Below are positions 16,114-25,379 of a stretch of DNA of 64,000 nt, piece by piece. Origin of the DNA: Microcoleus sp. FACHB-61 (GTDB lineage Bacteria > Cyanobacteriota > Cyanobacteriia > Cyanobacteriales > Microcoleaceae); the NCBI GenBank assembly GCA_014695295.1, contig JACJNY010000068.1, forward strand, positions 1 to 64,000, read 5' to 3'. The translations under genes were made by a program, and so were the position numbers. The notes beneath the pieces are model-generated. The model was not told the DNA's origin. It did no database searches and saw only the letters and a program-made list of their open reading frames with translations. Numbering within the stretch: the first letter of the stretch is position 1; each line of letters opens with the position of its first letter.

Positions 16114-18192
16114 CTAGCGGATTGTCAAAGTGTACCTGCCTCTTTCGCCCTTTTTAACAGCATTGACAACTACGATATAGCGACCGCTGGCGGGTAAGGT
16201 GAAGGTGAGGGCTGAATTGGTATTCGATCGGCTGATGTCGTCATTGGTTGCTAGCTTTTTTCCATCCGGGCTAAAGAGTGCGACGAAGGTATCAAAATCA
16301 GAGCTTTCTAGGGTAATTGTAACTGATTGACCGGCACGACCTACAAACGTATGTTGCTCGTACAGACTTCCGTCAGAGGGAAGGGCAGAGGATTTACCGG
16401 GTATTAATGAGCTATTAGCACTGAGTAGGGTGGTAGATGTTGGTCGAGTCTGTGTATTATTTTGAAGCTGTCTAATTATAACTAGGAGATTTTGGTAATT
16501 TTTTTGATCTCCTTGCTGCTGAAATAAGTCTGCTGTTTTTTGAAAGTCTTGAATTGCACCCTGCTTGTCTCCTAAGTCACGGCGGGCTTCACCCCGGCGG
16601 AAGTAGGCTCCGGCATCGTTAGGATCAATTCGCAAAACTTGGTTGAAATCTGTGATCGCACCCTGCTTGTCTCCTAATTTATAGCGGGCACTCCCCCGTA
16701 TGTGGTAGGTCAACGCATCGTTAGGATCAATTCGCAAAGCTTCGTTCAAATCAGAGATCGCACCCTGGTTGTCTCCTAAGTCATGGCGGGTAAAACCCCG
16801 GCTCTTGTAGGCAAAGGCAAACTTAGGATCAATTCGCAAAGCTTCGTTGTAATCGGCGAGCGCTCCCTGGTTGTCTTTTAAAAGAGACCGGACAGTTCCC
16901 CGGCCGTAGTAGGCAGAAGCATTGTTAGGATTAATTCGCAAGGCTTCGCTTATATCGGCGAGCGCTCCCTGCTTGTCTCCTAATTCAAGGCGGAAAGCTG
17001 CCCGCTGGTTATAGATTTCAGAATCGTTAGGATTAATTCGCAAAGCTTCGCTCAAATCAGCGATAGCACCCTGTTTGTCTCCTAAGTATGAGCGGACAAT
17101 CGCTCGACTTACATAATCTTTGGCATTACTTGGATTAACCCGCAGGGCTTTGTTGCGATCTTCACTAGCACCCTGCTCGTCTCCTAATTTAGAGCGGAGT
17201 ATTGCCCTGCTCATGTAGCCTTGAGCATAGTTAGGATTAATTCGTATAAATTGGCTTATATCTTTGAGTGTACCCTGGTTGTCTCCTAATTTATAGCGAG
17301 CCGCCGCTCGATTGTTGTAGGCATCGCCATAATTAGGATTAAGCTGAATTGCTTGGTTGAATTCTTGTATAGCACCCTGATAATCTCCTTTATTTAATTT
17401 TTCCCTACCCTGAATATAGAAATCATCAGCTTTCGACCCAGTTGCCACAGGCGCACTCGGAACCTTCACCCCTAAATCCACTTGAGATGAAGCCAACAAT
17501 CTCAAACTCGTATTAATCGGAATCCCCAGATTAAAACCAGTCTTAGCAATTTGTATATCCTGATTAATACTGCTAGATTCTGCCGCCCTCGTATCCGCCC
17601 TCCCGTGAATTCCCACCACCTCGCCATTCTCATTCAACACCGGCCCCCCGCTCATTCCCGGCAACGTATTATTACTATAAACCAACGCATAACCATCTTC
17701 TAAAGGTCGAGAAGCATTAGCAGTAATCCGCCCATCCGTGAAATTGTAAATCGAACTATTAATTGCCGATGAAGTCTTCGGAAAACCTGCCACATAAGCA
17801 GCTTTCCCTTCTGTCGCCAAATCCGAGTTGCCAATCTTAGCAACGCTGTAAGTTTGACTGCTGGTAAACTCGACAACTGCTAAATCAATATTTGGCAGTT
17901 TTTTGACACTGCTGTAATTGAGCAAATACCGCTTGTCATCAGGGGTGACAATCTCATATTTAGCTTGAGCATCTTTGAAAACGTGACGGGCTGTGATTAC
18001 CGTGTAAGTGTTGCCATTCCGTTTGATAATGATTCCTGAACCAGGATTTTTACTGTCAATCAGAACAGTGATTGATTTAGCTATTTTGCCTACTTCATCA
18101 GCAGATATTGCGAAAACTGCGGTTGGTTGTGCGATGACAATTGTTGCAACAGTACCAATCAATGCGATGGGAATTTTATTAAAGAAGTTCAT
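16114..18192 (-). CDS. Secreted trypsin-like protease with TPR array and PPC domain
   Basis: 692 residues from ATG 18192 (MNFFNKIPIALIG). A signal peptide ends near AVFA. A trypsin-like domain follows with His in TARHVF (about 69), Asp in NIDLAVVEF (about 101) and Ser in GMSGGPV (about 179), so the triad is complete. About ten 34-residue TPR units, each with a G-D-x-Q-G-A core (about 260-590), and a C-terminal PPC beta domain (YEQHTFVGRAGQSVTITLES to GRYTLTIR) complete it. It probably acts in the periplasm or outside, with TPRs selecting partners. The longer frame upstream of MNFF lacks a signal peptide and is rejected. Confidence 0.92.
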   Translation of the reverse strand: MNFFNKIPIALIGTVATIVIAQPTAVFAISADEVGKIAKSITVLIDSKNPGSGIIIKRNGNTYTVITARHVFKDAQAKYEIVTPDDKRYLLNYSSVKKLPNIDLAVVEFTSSQTYSVAKIGNSDLATEGKAAYVAGFPKTSSAINSSIYNFTDGRITANASRPLEDGYALVYSNNTLPGMSGGPVLNENGEVVGIHGRADTRAAESSSINQDIQIAKTGFNLGIPINTSLRLLASSQVDLGVKVPSAPVATGSKADDFYIQGREKLNKGDYQGAIQEFNQAIQLNPNYGDAYNNRAAARYKLGDNQGTLKDISQFIRINPNYAQGYMSRAILRSKLGDEQGASEDRNKALRVNPSNAKDYVSRAIVRSYLGDKQGAIADLSEALRINPNDSEIYNQRAAFRLELGDKQGALADISEALRINPNNASAYYGRGTVRSLLKDNQGALADYNEALRIDPKFAFAYKSRGFTRHDLGDNQGAISDLNEALRIDPNDALTYHIRGSARYKLGDKQGAITDFNQVLRIDPNDAGAYFRRGEARRDLGDKQGAIQDFQKTADLFQQQGDQKNYQNLLVIIRQLQNNTQTRPTSTTLLSANSSLIPGKSSALPSDGSLYEQHTFVGRAGQSVTITLESSDFDTFVALFSPDGKKLATNDDISRSNTNSALTFTLPASGRYIVVVNAVKKGERGRYTLTIR

Positions 18193-18308
18193 TGATTTTG
18201 GTTTAAGAATAGAGAGAGAAAGCGCACTACACGGATTTGGACACGGATACACGGATGATTTGATTTGAAATTTTAGGTAGCAGATTTGAGATATTTAGTC
18301 ATGGAGCC

Positions 18309-18373
18309 AGAAACCGGTTTTTTACGAAAATACTGCAATAGAGCCTTTAACACGGGTAAAAAACCCGGTTTCT
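18309..18373. repeat. AGAAACCGG hairpin repeat, copy 3
   Basis: AGAAACCGGTTTTTTACGAAAATACT and, on the right, GGTAAAAAACCCGGTTTCT. One G of the left arm is missing relative to copies 1 and 2. The next 80 bp contain ATCCGTCTATCCGTGT, part of another dispersed family also seen at 18220-18250, 39211-39233 and 46481-46510. Confidence 0.85.
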
Positions 18374-18472
18374 TTAGTATTTATGCGTCAGTCCTCGTAT
18401 TGGACAACCAAAACCCCGATCGCAAATCCGTCTATCCGTGTCCCTCCGTGTCGGGCTGCTGATTTCACTCGC

Positions 18473-19006
18473 CTATGGTGAAATAGGAGAAACATTTTCC
18501 TCAACAGGTGTCTCCTCCAGATATCTCTCCACATCAACAGAACCAGGCCCAGTTTCAGATAGTATATATCCAGCCCCTAAGCCGCGACGATCCATTAATC
18601 TCTGCAACGTAGCGTCAGCATCGCTCCCCCGCTTGAGAGTGAATAGCAAAGTCCTATTCGTACAAGCATCGTCTTTGTTAACCGCAGCGCACACCACGGG
18701 TTCTCCGTTCAGAGTCCCAGTGTTAATATATTTGAGAGTACCGTTGTCATAGTTGCGCTGAAATCTTATGCCTACCTCTTGGCAGCGTCTTTGGGCCGTC
18801 CACGGTGGCGGAAAATAGTTGTTAGAAGTCCAGCGGACGAGTGGCACATTCCCCCGCGAGTTACGAGCGAAGGTGACAGGCAGCCTGTTGAGAGTAGCGC
18901 AGAAAAAGCTATTATTTCTCGCTTGGCTGGGTTGACAAAACAGCGCTGCTGTGCTGGCCGAAATAACTAACCCTGTCAGGAGTCCCGTCAAGATTTTGAA
19001 GTTCAT
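18473..19006 (-). CDS. Secreted COP23-domain protein
   Basis: 177 residues with a clear signal peptide (GLLTGLVISASTAALFCQPSQA). The mature part has four cysteines in spaced pairs (FFCATLN, RRCQEVG, VVCAAVN, DDACTNRTLLFTL) and RFQRNYDNGTLKYINTGTLNGEPVVC. This layout matches COP23, a circadian oscillating protein first described in unicellular cyanobacteria; its function is unknown. The gene is next to the trypsin-TPR gene on the same strand with 280 bp between, which includes a hairpin repeat, so a joint operon is not certain. Confidence 0.82.
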   Translation of the reverse strand: MNFKILTGLLTGLVISASTAALFCQPSQARNNSFFCATLNRLPVTFARNSRGNVPLVRWTSNNYFPPPWTAQRRCQEVGIRFQRNYDNGTLKYINTGTLNGEPVVCAAVNKDDACTNRTLLFTLKRGSDADATLQRLMDRRGLGAGYILSETGPGSVDVERYLEETPVEENVSPISP

Positions 19007-19128
19007 AAATAGAAATTTTTGATATATTATCTCACAGCTCAGCTAAAGTTGCAACTTATAACTTACCCGGATTATCAAGCCGAGCACCTATCATTATGTC
19101 ATAATTTATTTAAACCGAGAAAGATTAT

Positions 19129-19431
19129 ATGTGGGTAGAGGTAACAGCGCTAAATCAAGTTCCCGAAGGGGGTGTGTTGAAGGTAAAAGTTGAGGAAACT
19201 TCAGTGATTTTGAATCGTCAAGGCCTGAATGTCACTTGTTACCGCAATGCTTGCACTCATTTAGAATATCCGATCGACATGGGTAAGGTAAGCAGCGGTA
19301 TCCTTACCTGTCCGTTTCATAAGTACCAGTACAAATTAGAGACTGGTAAATGTTTGAATGCACCCAGCGATGCCCTGGAATCTTATCCGGTAAAGATTGA
19401 GGGCGATCGCGTTTTTGTCGAGATAGATTAG
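19129..19431 (+). CDS. Rieske [2Fe-2S] ferredoxin-like protein
   Basis: 100 residues forming one Rieske domain. The cluster ligands are Cys-x-His in NACTHLEYP and Cys-x2-His in LTCPFHKYQY, with the second box ending GKCLNAPSDALESYPVKIEGDRVFVEI. No membrane anchor or oxygenase domain is attached, so it is a soluble electron carrier of the NirD/biphenyl-ferredoxin type. The neighbouring genes do not name a partner. Confidence 0.9.
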   Translation: MWVEVTALNQVPEGGVLKVKVEETSVILNRQGLNVTCYRNACTHLEYPIDMGKVSSGILTCPFHKYQYKLETGKCLNAPSDALESYPVKIEGDRVFVEID

Positions 19432-19452
19432 TCATTAGTCTTAGCTAAGTCC

Positions 19453-19502
19453 GACAGGGGTTTCAACCCCTGTCTCATAGCTAAAGTCGTCTAAAGACGA
19501 CT
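19453..19502. repeat. Two adjacent perfect hairpins after the Rieske gene
   Basis: GACAGGGGTTTCAACCCCTGTC (10-bp arms, 2-base loop) is followed by AGTCGTCTAAAGACGACT (8-bp arms). The linking text TGTCTCATAGCTAAA recurs at about 37361-37375, so this is a dispersed element. It may also end the Rieske transcript. Confidence 0.8.
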
Positions 19503-19551
19503 GTAGATTAATATTTGATATCAAGTCCGGCTTAAATACCCCCTCACTCTC

Positions 19552-19607
19552 TTAGTCTGCGGAGGCAGACTTTGTTTGACAAGGAGCGGTTTCAACCGCC
19601 GAAACAT
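19552..19607. repeat. Dispersed repeat, copy with GGTTTCAACCGCCGA end
   Basis: TCTTAGTCTGCGGAGGCAGACTTTGTTTGACAAGG... shares its order and its end (CGGTTTCAACCGCCGA) with 3164-3252. A shorter version, GCGGTTTCAACCGACGAGGCATC, lies near 61167. No coding potential. Confidence 0.7.
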
Positions 19608-19635
19608 CGAGGGAGTAGCCAACCCGGATTTACTT

Positions 19636-22548
19636 TCAACCTACCATTTTCGCGCGCCGCTGACGGAGGAAAATCACCAAAAGCCCGATCGCGCCAACCG
19701 CCAACAGCAGCCATTCTTCCGGTTCAGGAACGCCAGAAACATTGAGAGGATTATTCGGCTTAGTTAACTGTTCCTTACCGGATTCTACCTCTCTGTCAAA
19801 TCGATCGCTCTTAGCTTCCGCTGCTTTTAGCTGCTCCCTTTGCGCGTCATTAACTAACACAATCATCGAAGAATAAGGCGTCACCACTTTGAAATTTTTA
19901 GCTACTGCGTGCATCGCATCCAGTTGCGTTAATTGATTTGAACTTTTCTGCTTGCTAAGTGCAGTTATTAACTGCCGCGCAGCTATCGGTTGAAAGCCTT
20001 CATTTCCGGCATTTTTTGACTCCGCAACTGCCGCCGATTTGGCTGTTTTTCCCGACTGCGACGTTTTGGCATAACTCCAAGCATAGCCGTCAACAACGCT
20101 AACTGTAGATTCGCCCGAAGCTGCTGTGGTTGCTACTCGCTGCATCGCCTCCTTCATATCCGTAGCCACTCCGCCGCCACTATCTTGAATGACCTTTAAA
20201 GTTGCGTCGTCGTAGCCGGGGGGCAAACCTCCCAAATGCACTGTCCATAGGGGTGCAGAGATGGAAAGTTTAGGTTTGCGATCGTCCGACAATTCGTAAC
20301 TGTGGCGATCGCTCACCAAAAATACATTATCGTAACTTTTATCGCCCCGCAACTGTGCAAACTGTTGCAGCATATCTTTGAGCTGGATTGTACCGTAAAA
20401 TGTCACCTTGCTAGCATCAAAATTGCGTACATCTTCCACAAACTTAGGTGGCATTCCCGCAGCGCTGGCGACATACAAATCAACAGTATTTTTCCCTGCT
20501 GCATTAGCTTTCAACCATTCCAAAGTCTCTTTTACATCCTTATTTTCCGCCGCCATGCTGCGGGAAGTATCGAGAATAACTGCAAATTTCTTGCCTTGCG
20601 GTAACGAGTAATTTGCATCAGCCAACGGCTTAGCAGAAATGATATTTCCTCCCGGTAGAATCGCCTGCTGCGCTGTTAGAGGTTGCTGTGCGGCTGCGGG
20701 CAAAAAGGGTGGCAGCCAAGTTTCTCTTGCTTCTTTCCCGCTGTATTTGACCTCTTTTCCAGCAATCGTGCGGCGAGTATTTTGGTTCCAAAAAATGTTG
20801 CGTTTTTCAGCCAAAACAGGCATAGCCCAACCCTGCGGCTGGCGCATGACTTTGTAAGTAAGCCACAGGTGCATTTCCGTTGGCCCGTCAGTTTGGGTGA
20901 ATTCTCGTTTCGCCGGGATTGGAAAAGCCCGCAAGCGGTATTGTTTGGGGCCAATTTGTTCTAGCAAAGCCGGATCGACTCTTTCTCTCACCTGTTGGTT
21001 GTAGACTTGCTGGGCCGCACCTCTAGGCGATACCGTAAATACAAAACGTTTGTTTAAATCGCCAGTATCTCCCAGCCAAACTCCTGTAACTGCGGCGCTT
21101 TCCGGCAGCGAAAAGTAGTAGAATACTTCTTGCAAGTTCGGTGTTTGATTTTTGTAAACTTCGTATAGTTGAACGTCAGCCCAGTCGCCGTTTTCTTTGA
21201 CTGTCACTTCTTGCGACTGCAACCATACTTTTTCTTGATTGACATTCAGCAAACCGGCTTTTGCTTCTTCGCGATTTGAGGTTGACTGTACCGCGTGTTT
21301 TACTGCTTCTGTGTCGCCTTTTTGCAGTTCCGTATCGAAGAATTCGCCGTAGAGTTTTTCTGCTTTTTCCAAATCAGCACTAGAGCCTTGATACAAAAAC
21401 GGCGACATTAAAAAATTATAGCTGTTCTGCACAGTTTGAGCCGCTTGGTCAGGCAAATTCAAAGTGTTTTTGTATATCTCATAAATGTGGTTGTTTTCTC
21501 CCACAGTGCTGAGGTAGCGGTAAGGGGACAAATAAGCGTTAACTAAGCCCGATCGAATCATATCAGACTTGGCTAATAAAGTTTGGCGAACCGTGTCATT
21601 TGCGGGGGGAGTCGCCAGCATTTTCAGTGCTGCAACTTGTGGCTGCTGCTGCAAAGCCGAGAAAATAGCCAGCCAAGCTGCTATGACTCCCAAACTTCCG
21701 ATTATCGCTTTATTTTTCCCGTATTGTGCAGCAAAGCTCTGCCATATTTTCCGCCCGGAATGAATGTAGAGAAAGCCGTACAGCGAAGGCATGACAACGA
21801 ATAAGCTACAGGTTAAACCAAAGAATATCAAGAATAGCGCTATCCAAGTTAAACCCGAAATTAAACCCCATACCCACGCCCCGTATCTAAACATATCCCA
21901 AAATGGTAATACCCATGTAAACTTGAAGAATTCAATCACTGCACTGAAGAATCCAGCAACTGTCACTAATCCCACCGGTACAGCGTAATACATCAGCAAT
22001 GTTGCCGCCCAAATGCCAACTACTAGCATTAAACTGTGACATCCTAATTGCAGCCACGCACTTCGTTTTTCTCCGCTCAATCTTAAAAAAAGAGGCTGTT
22101 TATTAGGGGAAGTTTGAGAATCTGAGATATTTTGAACATTTTCTCTTTTACCCAGATATCCGTACAGCATTTCCACTGAAAATGCTGCAATGCACAAAGC
22201 AATAGTAGCGATGATTTGATAACTAGCTGGGGTGAGTTCTCGCAGCAGGAACAAGCGGAGCAAACACAGCAAAAATAGCGGTGCTTCTACGCCGTAAAAC
22301 CAACGCATTAGCTCTAGGGGTTGCTCGCTAAAACGCCTATACCCTATTACTGTACATACCGTGGGTACAGCGATCGTAGCTGCCATGGTCAAAGAAAACT
22401 CTAGCGGGATGATGCCATCGATTGTCGCCATAACTAATGGCACTCCTATAACAGGCAAAATCCCTAAGTAAACAATCGATAAAAATGTCAAATTCCAAAC
22501 CCAAAAAATTCCTAGAAAATGATCATCAAATACCTGTTTAATTTTCAT
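19636..22548 (-). CDS. PEP-CTERM integral membrane protein with VIT/vWA-like regions (TIGR02921-like)
   Basis: 970 residues. The first 300 hold about eight membrane segments. A long extracytoplasmic part follows, with a VIT-like region (EVTVKENGDWADVQLYEVY, about 435-550) and a von Willebrand A-like fold that keeps part of the MIDAS motif (ILDTSRSMA, about residue 656). The C-terminus is a sorting signal: VPEPEEW, a hydrophobic helix (LLLAVGAIGLLVIFL) and RQRRAK. Such tails are recognised by exosortases, and the exosortase gene is directly upstream with an 11-base overlap. The match to TIGR02921 is from memory. The role of the protein is unknown. Confidence 0.85.
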   Translation of the reverse strand: MKIKQVFDDHFLGIFWVWNLTFLSIVYLGILPVIGVPLVMATIDGIIPLEFSLTMAATIAVPTVCTVIGYRRFSEQPLELMRWFYGVEAPLFLLCLLRLFLLRELTPASYQIIATIALCIAAFSVEMLYGYLGKRENVQNISDSQTSPNKQPLFLRLSGEKRSAWLQLGCHSLMLVVGIWAATLLMYYAVPVGLVTVAGFFSAVIEFFKFTWVLPFWDMFRYGAWVWGLISGLTWIALFLIFFGLTCSLFVVMPSLYGFLYIHSGRKIWQSFAAQYGKNKAIIGSLGVIAAWLAIFSALQQQPQVAALKMLATPPANDTVRQTLLAKSDMIRSGLVNAYLSPYRYLSTVGENNHIYEIYKNTLNLPDQAAQTVQNSYNFLMSPFLYQGSSADLEKAEKLYGEFFDTELQKGDTEAVKHAVQSTSNREEAKAGLLNVNQEKVWLQSQEVTVKENGDWADVQLYEVYKNQTPNLQEVFYYFSLPESAAVTGVWLGDTGDLNKRFVFTVSPRGAAQQVYNQQVRERVDPALLEQIGPKQYRLRAFPIPAKREFTQTDGPTEMHLWLTYKVMRQPQGWAMPVLAEKRNIFWNQNTRRTIAGKEVKYSGKEARETWLPPFLPAAAQQPLTAQQAILPGGNIISAKPLADANYSLPQGKKFAVILDTSRSMAAENKDVKETLEWLKANAAGKNTVDLYVASAAGMPPKFVEDVRNFDASKVTFYGTIQLKDMLQQFAQLRGDKSYDNVFLVSDRHSYELSDDRKPKLSISAPLWTVHLGGLPPGYDDATLKVIQDSGGGVATDMKEAMQRVATTAASGESTVSVVDGYAWSYAKTSQSGKTAKSAAVAESKNAGNEGFQPIAARQLITALSKQKSSNQLTQLDAMHAVAKNFKVVTPYSSMIVLVNDAQREQLKAAEAKSDRFDREVESGKEQLTKPNNPLNVSGVPEPEEWLLLAVGAIGLLVIFLRQRRAKMVG

Positions 22549-24091
22549 TCATTTCTCCTTGTAAGCTTTGTTTGACGGTATCGTAGACGTTACCAGCAAA
22601 CTCTTTTAGTTCATGATTTTCTGCTTGTAGCGAACTGTTAAATAAAATGGAAACTAGCACCCAATTGTGATTTTTGTGAGTGAGGTCACTGCCGATACGG
22701 GACAAGAAGTTATCTGTAGTTAACTGGGCAGATTGCAGCCAGTATACTGCTGATAATTGGTTGTCTTTGAGAGACAGCCAGCGGGCTGTTACTGAAGGAG
22801 TTAATTGTTTTTTTTCTATGCGAGTGACGGGAATTCCGCTGGCTACAAAACACAACTCGGGGGCGTGATAGGTTTGCCAGGATGCGCTCGCTACTGTGAG
22901 CATGGAACCGCGCAAGTTGCCGGCGACAAATGTGATTTTTTGTGTTTGCGTGTCCGGATAGTTGCCAAAGAATTTTTGTTCGCTAGCATTCAGGGGAATC
23001 GACTCTGATTTAATGTATTCAGGCAATCTTAAAGGTGCGATCGCCATTTTTGACGTTTCTACATGAGACAGTTGAGCCATGACTGCCAAAACTGTTACTG
23101 CTGCAATTATTCCTGGTTTGGCTAAAGGGTGATTTTCGAGTATTTCTGAGTTAGGTTTGGTAGAAATACTGCTGGTTTTTTTTGGCTGAAATTTCGGTAC
23201 TCGTTGCAACATTAACCAGGTCACAAAACAAGCACATACTAAACCGACAATTCCCAAAGGGACGTGAATAATTTCTGCTATTTTTGGCTGCTCAAACACT
23301 TCGTAAACCAGGACTAACACGGCAACCCGCGCAGTGTTAGCAGACACCAGCATTAAGAGATTAGCAGCGGCGACTGCTACCCATCTTAAACTTAATTTAC
23401 GCCCTTCCAGCCAGGTAGCAGCTAGCAAAAATAGCGTTCCGACTAAGAGGGTTTTAATGCCGCTACAAGGCACGTCAACGTGAGCGATGCCGTTTTCCAA
23501 AACGATAATGTCGTAAGAAGAAATAGCCCCAACGTGCAGCATTGAGAGCAACTGTTCTACTACCTGAGCAGTCAGCACTCGTGCCGGCAAACCTAATCCG
23601 CTATTAAACTGACTGTTGAATGGTAAAATACAAGCCAGCAAGCCCGCAACTGGCAAGTTTTTTTGCCAAAAGTTCTGCTCCACCAATAAGCCGCACAGCC
23701 CGTAAGTTCCGAGAATAAATAGCAGGACAGTAACTTGTTTGATATCAATTATGTACTGAAGGGCGATCGAGCAAATACCCGCACCCAACATTAACAGCAG
23801 CGGATCTCGCCTCAAAACGAAATTTGGCAAAAATCCGGGCGGGCGATCCGAGTTCCCAATCGATCGCACTACTAATGCTACAATCAGAAAGCCAATTACT
23901 ATTTTATATAGTGTGGGTATCTCAACAAACGAGGATAACAGCCACTTAACAGCCGAGATATTGGCCCAAAACCAAGCAAGCGCCAGCAAAAAAGGAGCCA
24001 GCAAAACCAAATTAACCGCAGAAGTGGGACTGACAGCATCTGGAAGGTCAGAAGTGGGAATATTGGTGCGCTGCATGATACCGCTTGACAT
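22538..24091 (-). CDS. Exosortase (XrtO-like) fused to an EpsI-like domain
   Basis: 517 residues. The N-terminal 300 form a polytopic exosortase with the catalytic Cys in VPCSGIKTL, Arg in NTARVAVL and His in IIHVPLGIVG, the order expected of this transpeptidase family that processes PEP-CTERM tails. The C-terminal 200 residues resemble EpsI (FVAGNLRGSMLTVAS, YHAPELCFVASGIPV), usually a separate protein in exopolysaccharide loci. Overlap with the start of the PEP-CTERM gene implies translational coupling. I recall exosortase O as a cyanobacterial type paired with this target; the subtype needs a profile search. ATG 24091 is used; ATG 24076 is possible. Confidence 0.87.
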   Translation of the reverse strand: MSSGIMQRTNIPTSDLPDAVSPTSAVNLVLLAPFLLALAWFWANISAVKWLLSSFVEIPTLYKIVIGFLIVALVVRSIGNSDRPPGFLPNFVLRRDPLLLMLGAGICSIALQYIIDIKQVTVLLFILGTYGLCGLLVEQNFWQKNLPVAGLLACILPFNSQFNSGLGLPARVLTAQVVEQLLSMLHVGAISSYDIIVLENGIAHVDVPCSGIKTLLVGTLFLLAATWLEGRKLSLRWVAVAAANLLMLVSANTARVAVLVLVYEVFEQPKIAEIIHVPLGIVGLVCACFVTWLMLQRVPKFQPKKTSSISTKPNSEILENHPLAKPGIIAAVTVLAVMAQLSHVETSKMAIAPLRLPEYIKSESIPLNASEQKFFGNYPDTQTQKITFVAGNLRGSMLTVASASWQTYHAPELCFVASGIPVTRIEKKQLTPSVTARWLSLKDNQLSAVYWLQSAQLTTDNFLSRIGSDLTHKNHNWVLVSILFNSSLQAENHELKEFAGNVYDTVKQSLQGEMNEN

Positions 24092-24218
24092 TCACGTTGG
24101 TGACATCTTAGCTCAGCCAAATTGGTAATGTCCAGACCGATTATTTAAGTTTTGTCAAGCTTCGATTTTCTCTACAGAGAAGCTAGCGTTATAATAATTA
24201 ATTTTAGCGGAGGTAAAA

Positions 24219-24686
24219 ATGAGCGAAAAAAGCCCAGGATACAAAATTGTTAGCGATAACCGACAAGCGCGCCATCTCTATGAAATTATAGAGACATACC
24301 AAGTGGGAATCGAGTTGAAGGGCACCGAAGTCAAATCAATTCGCGAAGGAAAAGCCAATTTGCGGGACGGATACGGCTTAGTTCGGAACGGCGAACTGTG
24401 GCTGATAAACGTTCACATTTCGCCCTGGAGAAGTGCTAGCAACTATTTTAATCACGAGCCCCGCCGCACCCGTAAATTGCTGATGCACAAGCAGGAAATC
24501 CGTAAATTGATAGGCAAAGTCGAAGAAAAAGGTTTGACTTTAGTGCCGTTAAAAATGTATTTGAAAGGTGGCTGGGTAAAACTGGATATCGGTTTGGGAA
24601 AAGGGAAAAAACTTTATGACAAGCGCGAAGATTTGAAGAAACGCGAAGACAAGCGGGATATGGAAAGAGCGATGAAGCAATTTTAG
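24219..24686 (+). CDS. smpB: SsrA-binding protein SmpB
   Basis: 155 residues of the expected length. SmpB binds tmRNA and brings it to stalled ribosomes for trans-translation. Hallmarks: KIVSDNRQARHLYEIIETYQVGIELKGTEVKSIR, ANLRDGYG, HISPW, RRTRKLLMHKQEI, and the basic C-terminal tail (GKGKKLYDKREDLKKRE) that mimics an mRNA/tRNA part in the decoding centre. A ribosome-binding site GGAGG lies 6 bases before the ATG. A strong terminator follows. Confidence 0.98.
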   Translation: MSEKSPGYKIVSDNRQARHLYEIIETYQVGIELKGTEVKSIREGKANLRDGYGLVRNGELWLINVHISPWRSASNYFNHEPRRTRKLLMHKQEIRKLIGKVEEKGLTLVPLKMYLKGGWVKLDIGLGKGKKLYDKREDLKKREDKRDMERAMKQF

Positions 24687-24719
24687 TCATTAGTCATTAG
24701 TCCTTAAACATCTCCGAAA

Positions 24720-24764
24720 AAGAAACTAAAATCTTTGCTACTCGAAGGTTTTAGTTTCTTTTTT
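24720..24764 (+). terminator. Rho-independent terminator of smpB
   Basis: AAGAAACTAAAA (from 24720) pairs with TTTTAGTTTC and is followed by seven or more T. The stem is AT-rich but long (about 11 bp). Confidence 0.85.
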
Positions 24765-25379
24765 TGCGAGAGGTTTATTTGTCAGGAGTCATTAGTGATT
24801 AATGATTGGTGATTGCTCATTAGTGATTGATTATTTTAAATCGACCTCGGTTAATTACTCATCATAAAATTGTTCGATATCCCCCGTTGAGGATTTTGAG
24901 GACTTCCGCGCTCACTACAAACTTAATTAGAATTTTTAACCGGAGTCAACATTAGAGCAGATTGCAAGTTTATGAAGTACATCGCAGATTGAGCAATCCT
25001 TTGACGGACAAGGCATTGCCGTGTCACTACTGTACTTCATAAACCTGGGGGCTGTATCTCCAAATACAGTCGCATAGTATCGATCGACTGACCGCTGACC
25101 AAGTATTATTACTTAGACAATGGGAACAGTTCTACCTTCTTCCTGCTTCCCGCTTTTTTTTTTCTGAAAATATCCGGATTGCTTGTGGAGCCTCATGAAA
25201 GATTAACCTATGCTCGGATACATCTAGGTAGTGGCAGCATTACCCAAGCATTCGGCTGTGCACTTGCAAACTCTTATGAGAAATGGGCTCAAGCCTGAGT
25301 CATTTCGTAAGATTATGATGCCATTAGGGTGGCAATTAAATCTGGCAAACAAAATATCGCCCAACTCTCACGTTAAAAT
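24765..25379. other. Gene-free gap with a 12-bp inverted repeat
   Basis: No supported gene in 615 bp. TTTATGAAGTAC (24969-24980) is perfectly mirrored by GTACTTCATAAA (25032-25043) around a 51-base spacer. Tandem heptamer traces (ATTAGTGATTGATT) lie at 24790-24830. The stretch 25185-25300 has some protein-like composition, but I could not match it to a family. Confidence 0.5.

Noticed and set aside
24765-25379. Search for tRNA, tmRNA or other structured RNA near smpB
   Set aside because: No T-loop GGTTCGAATCC-like box, no CCA end and no tmRNA tag-coding stretch seen; only a 12-bp inverted repeat.
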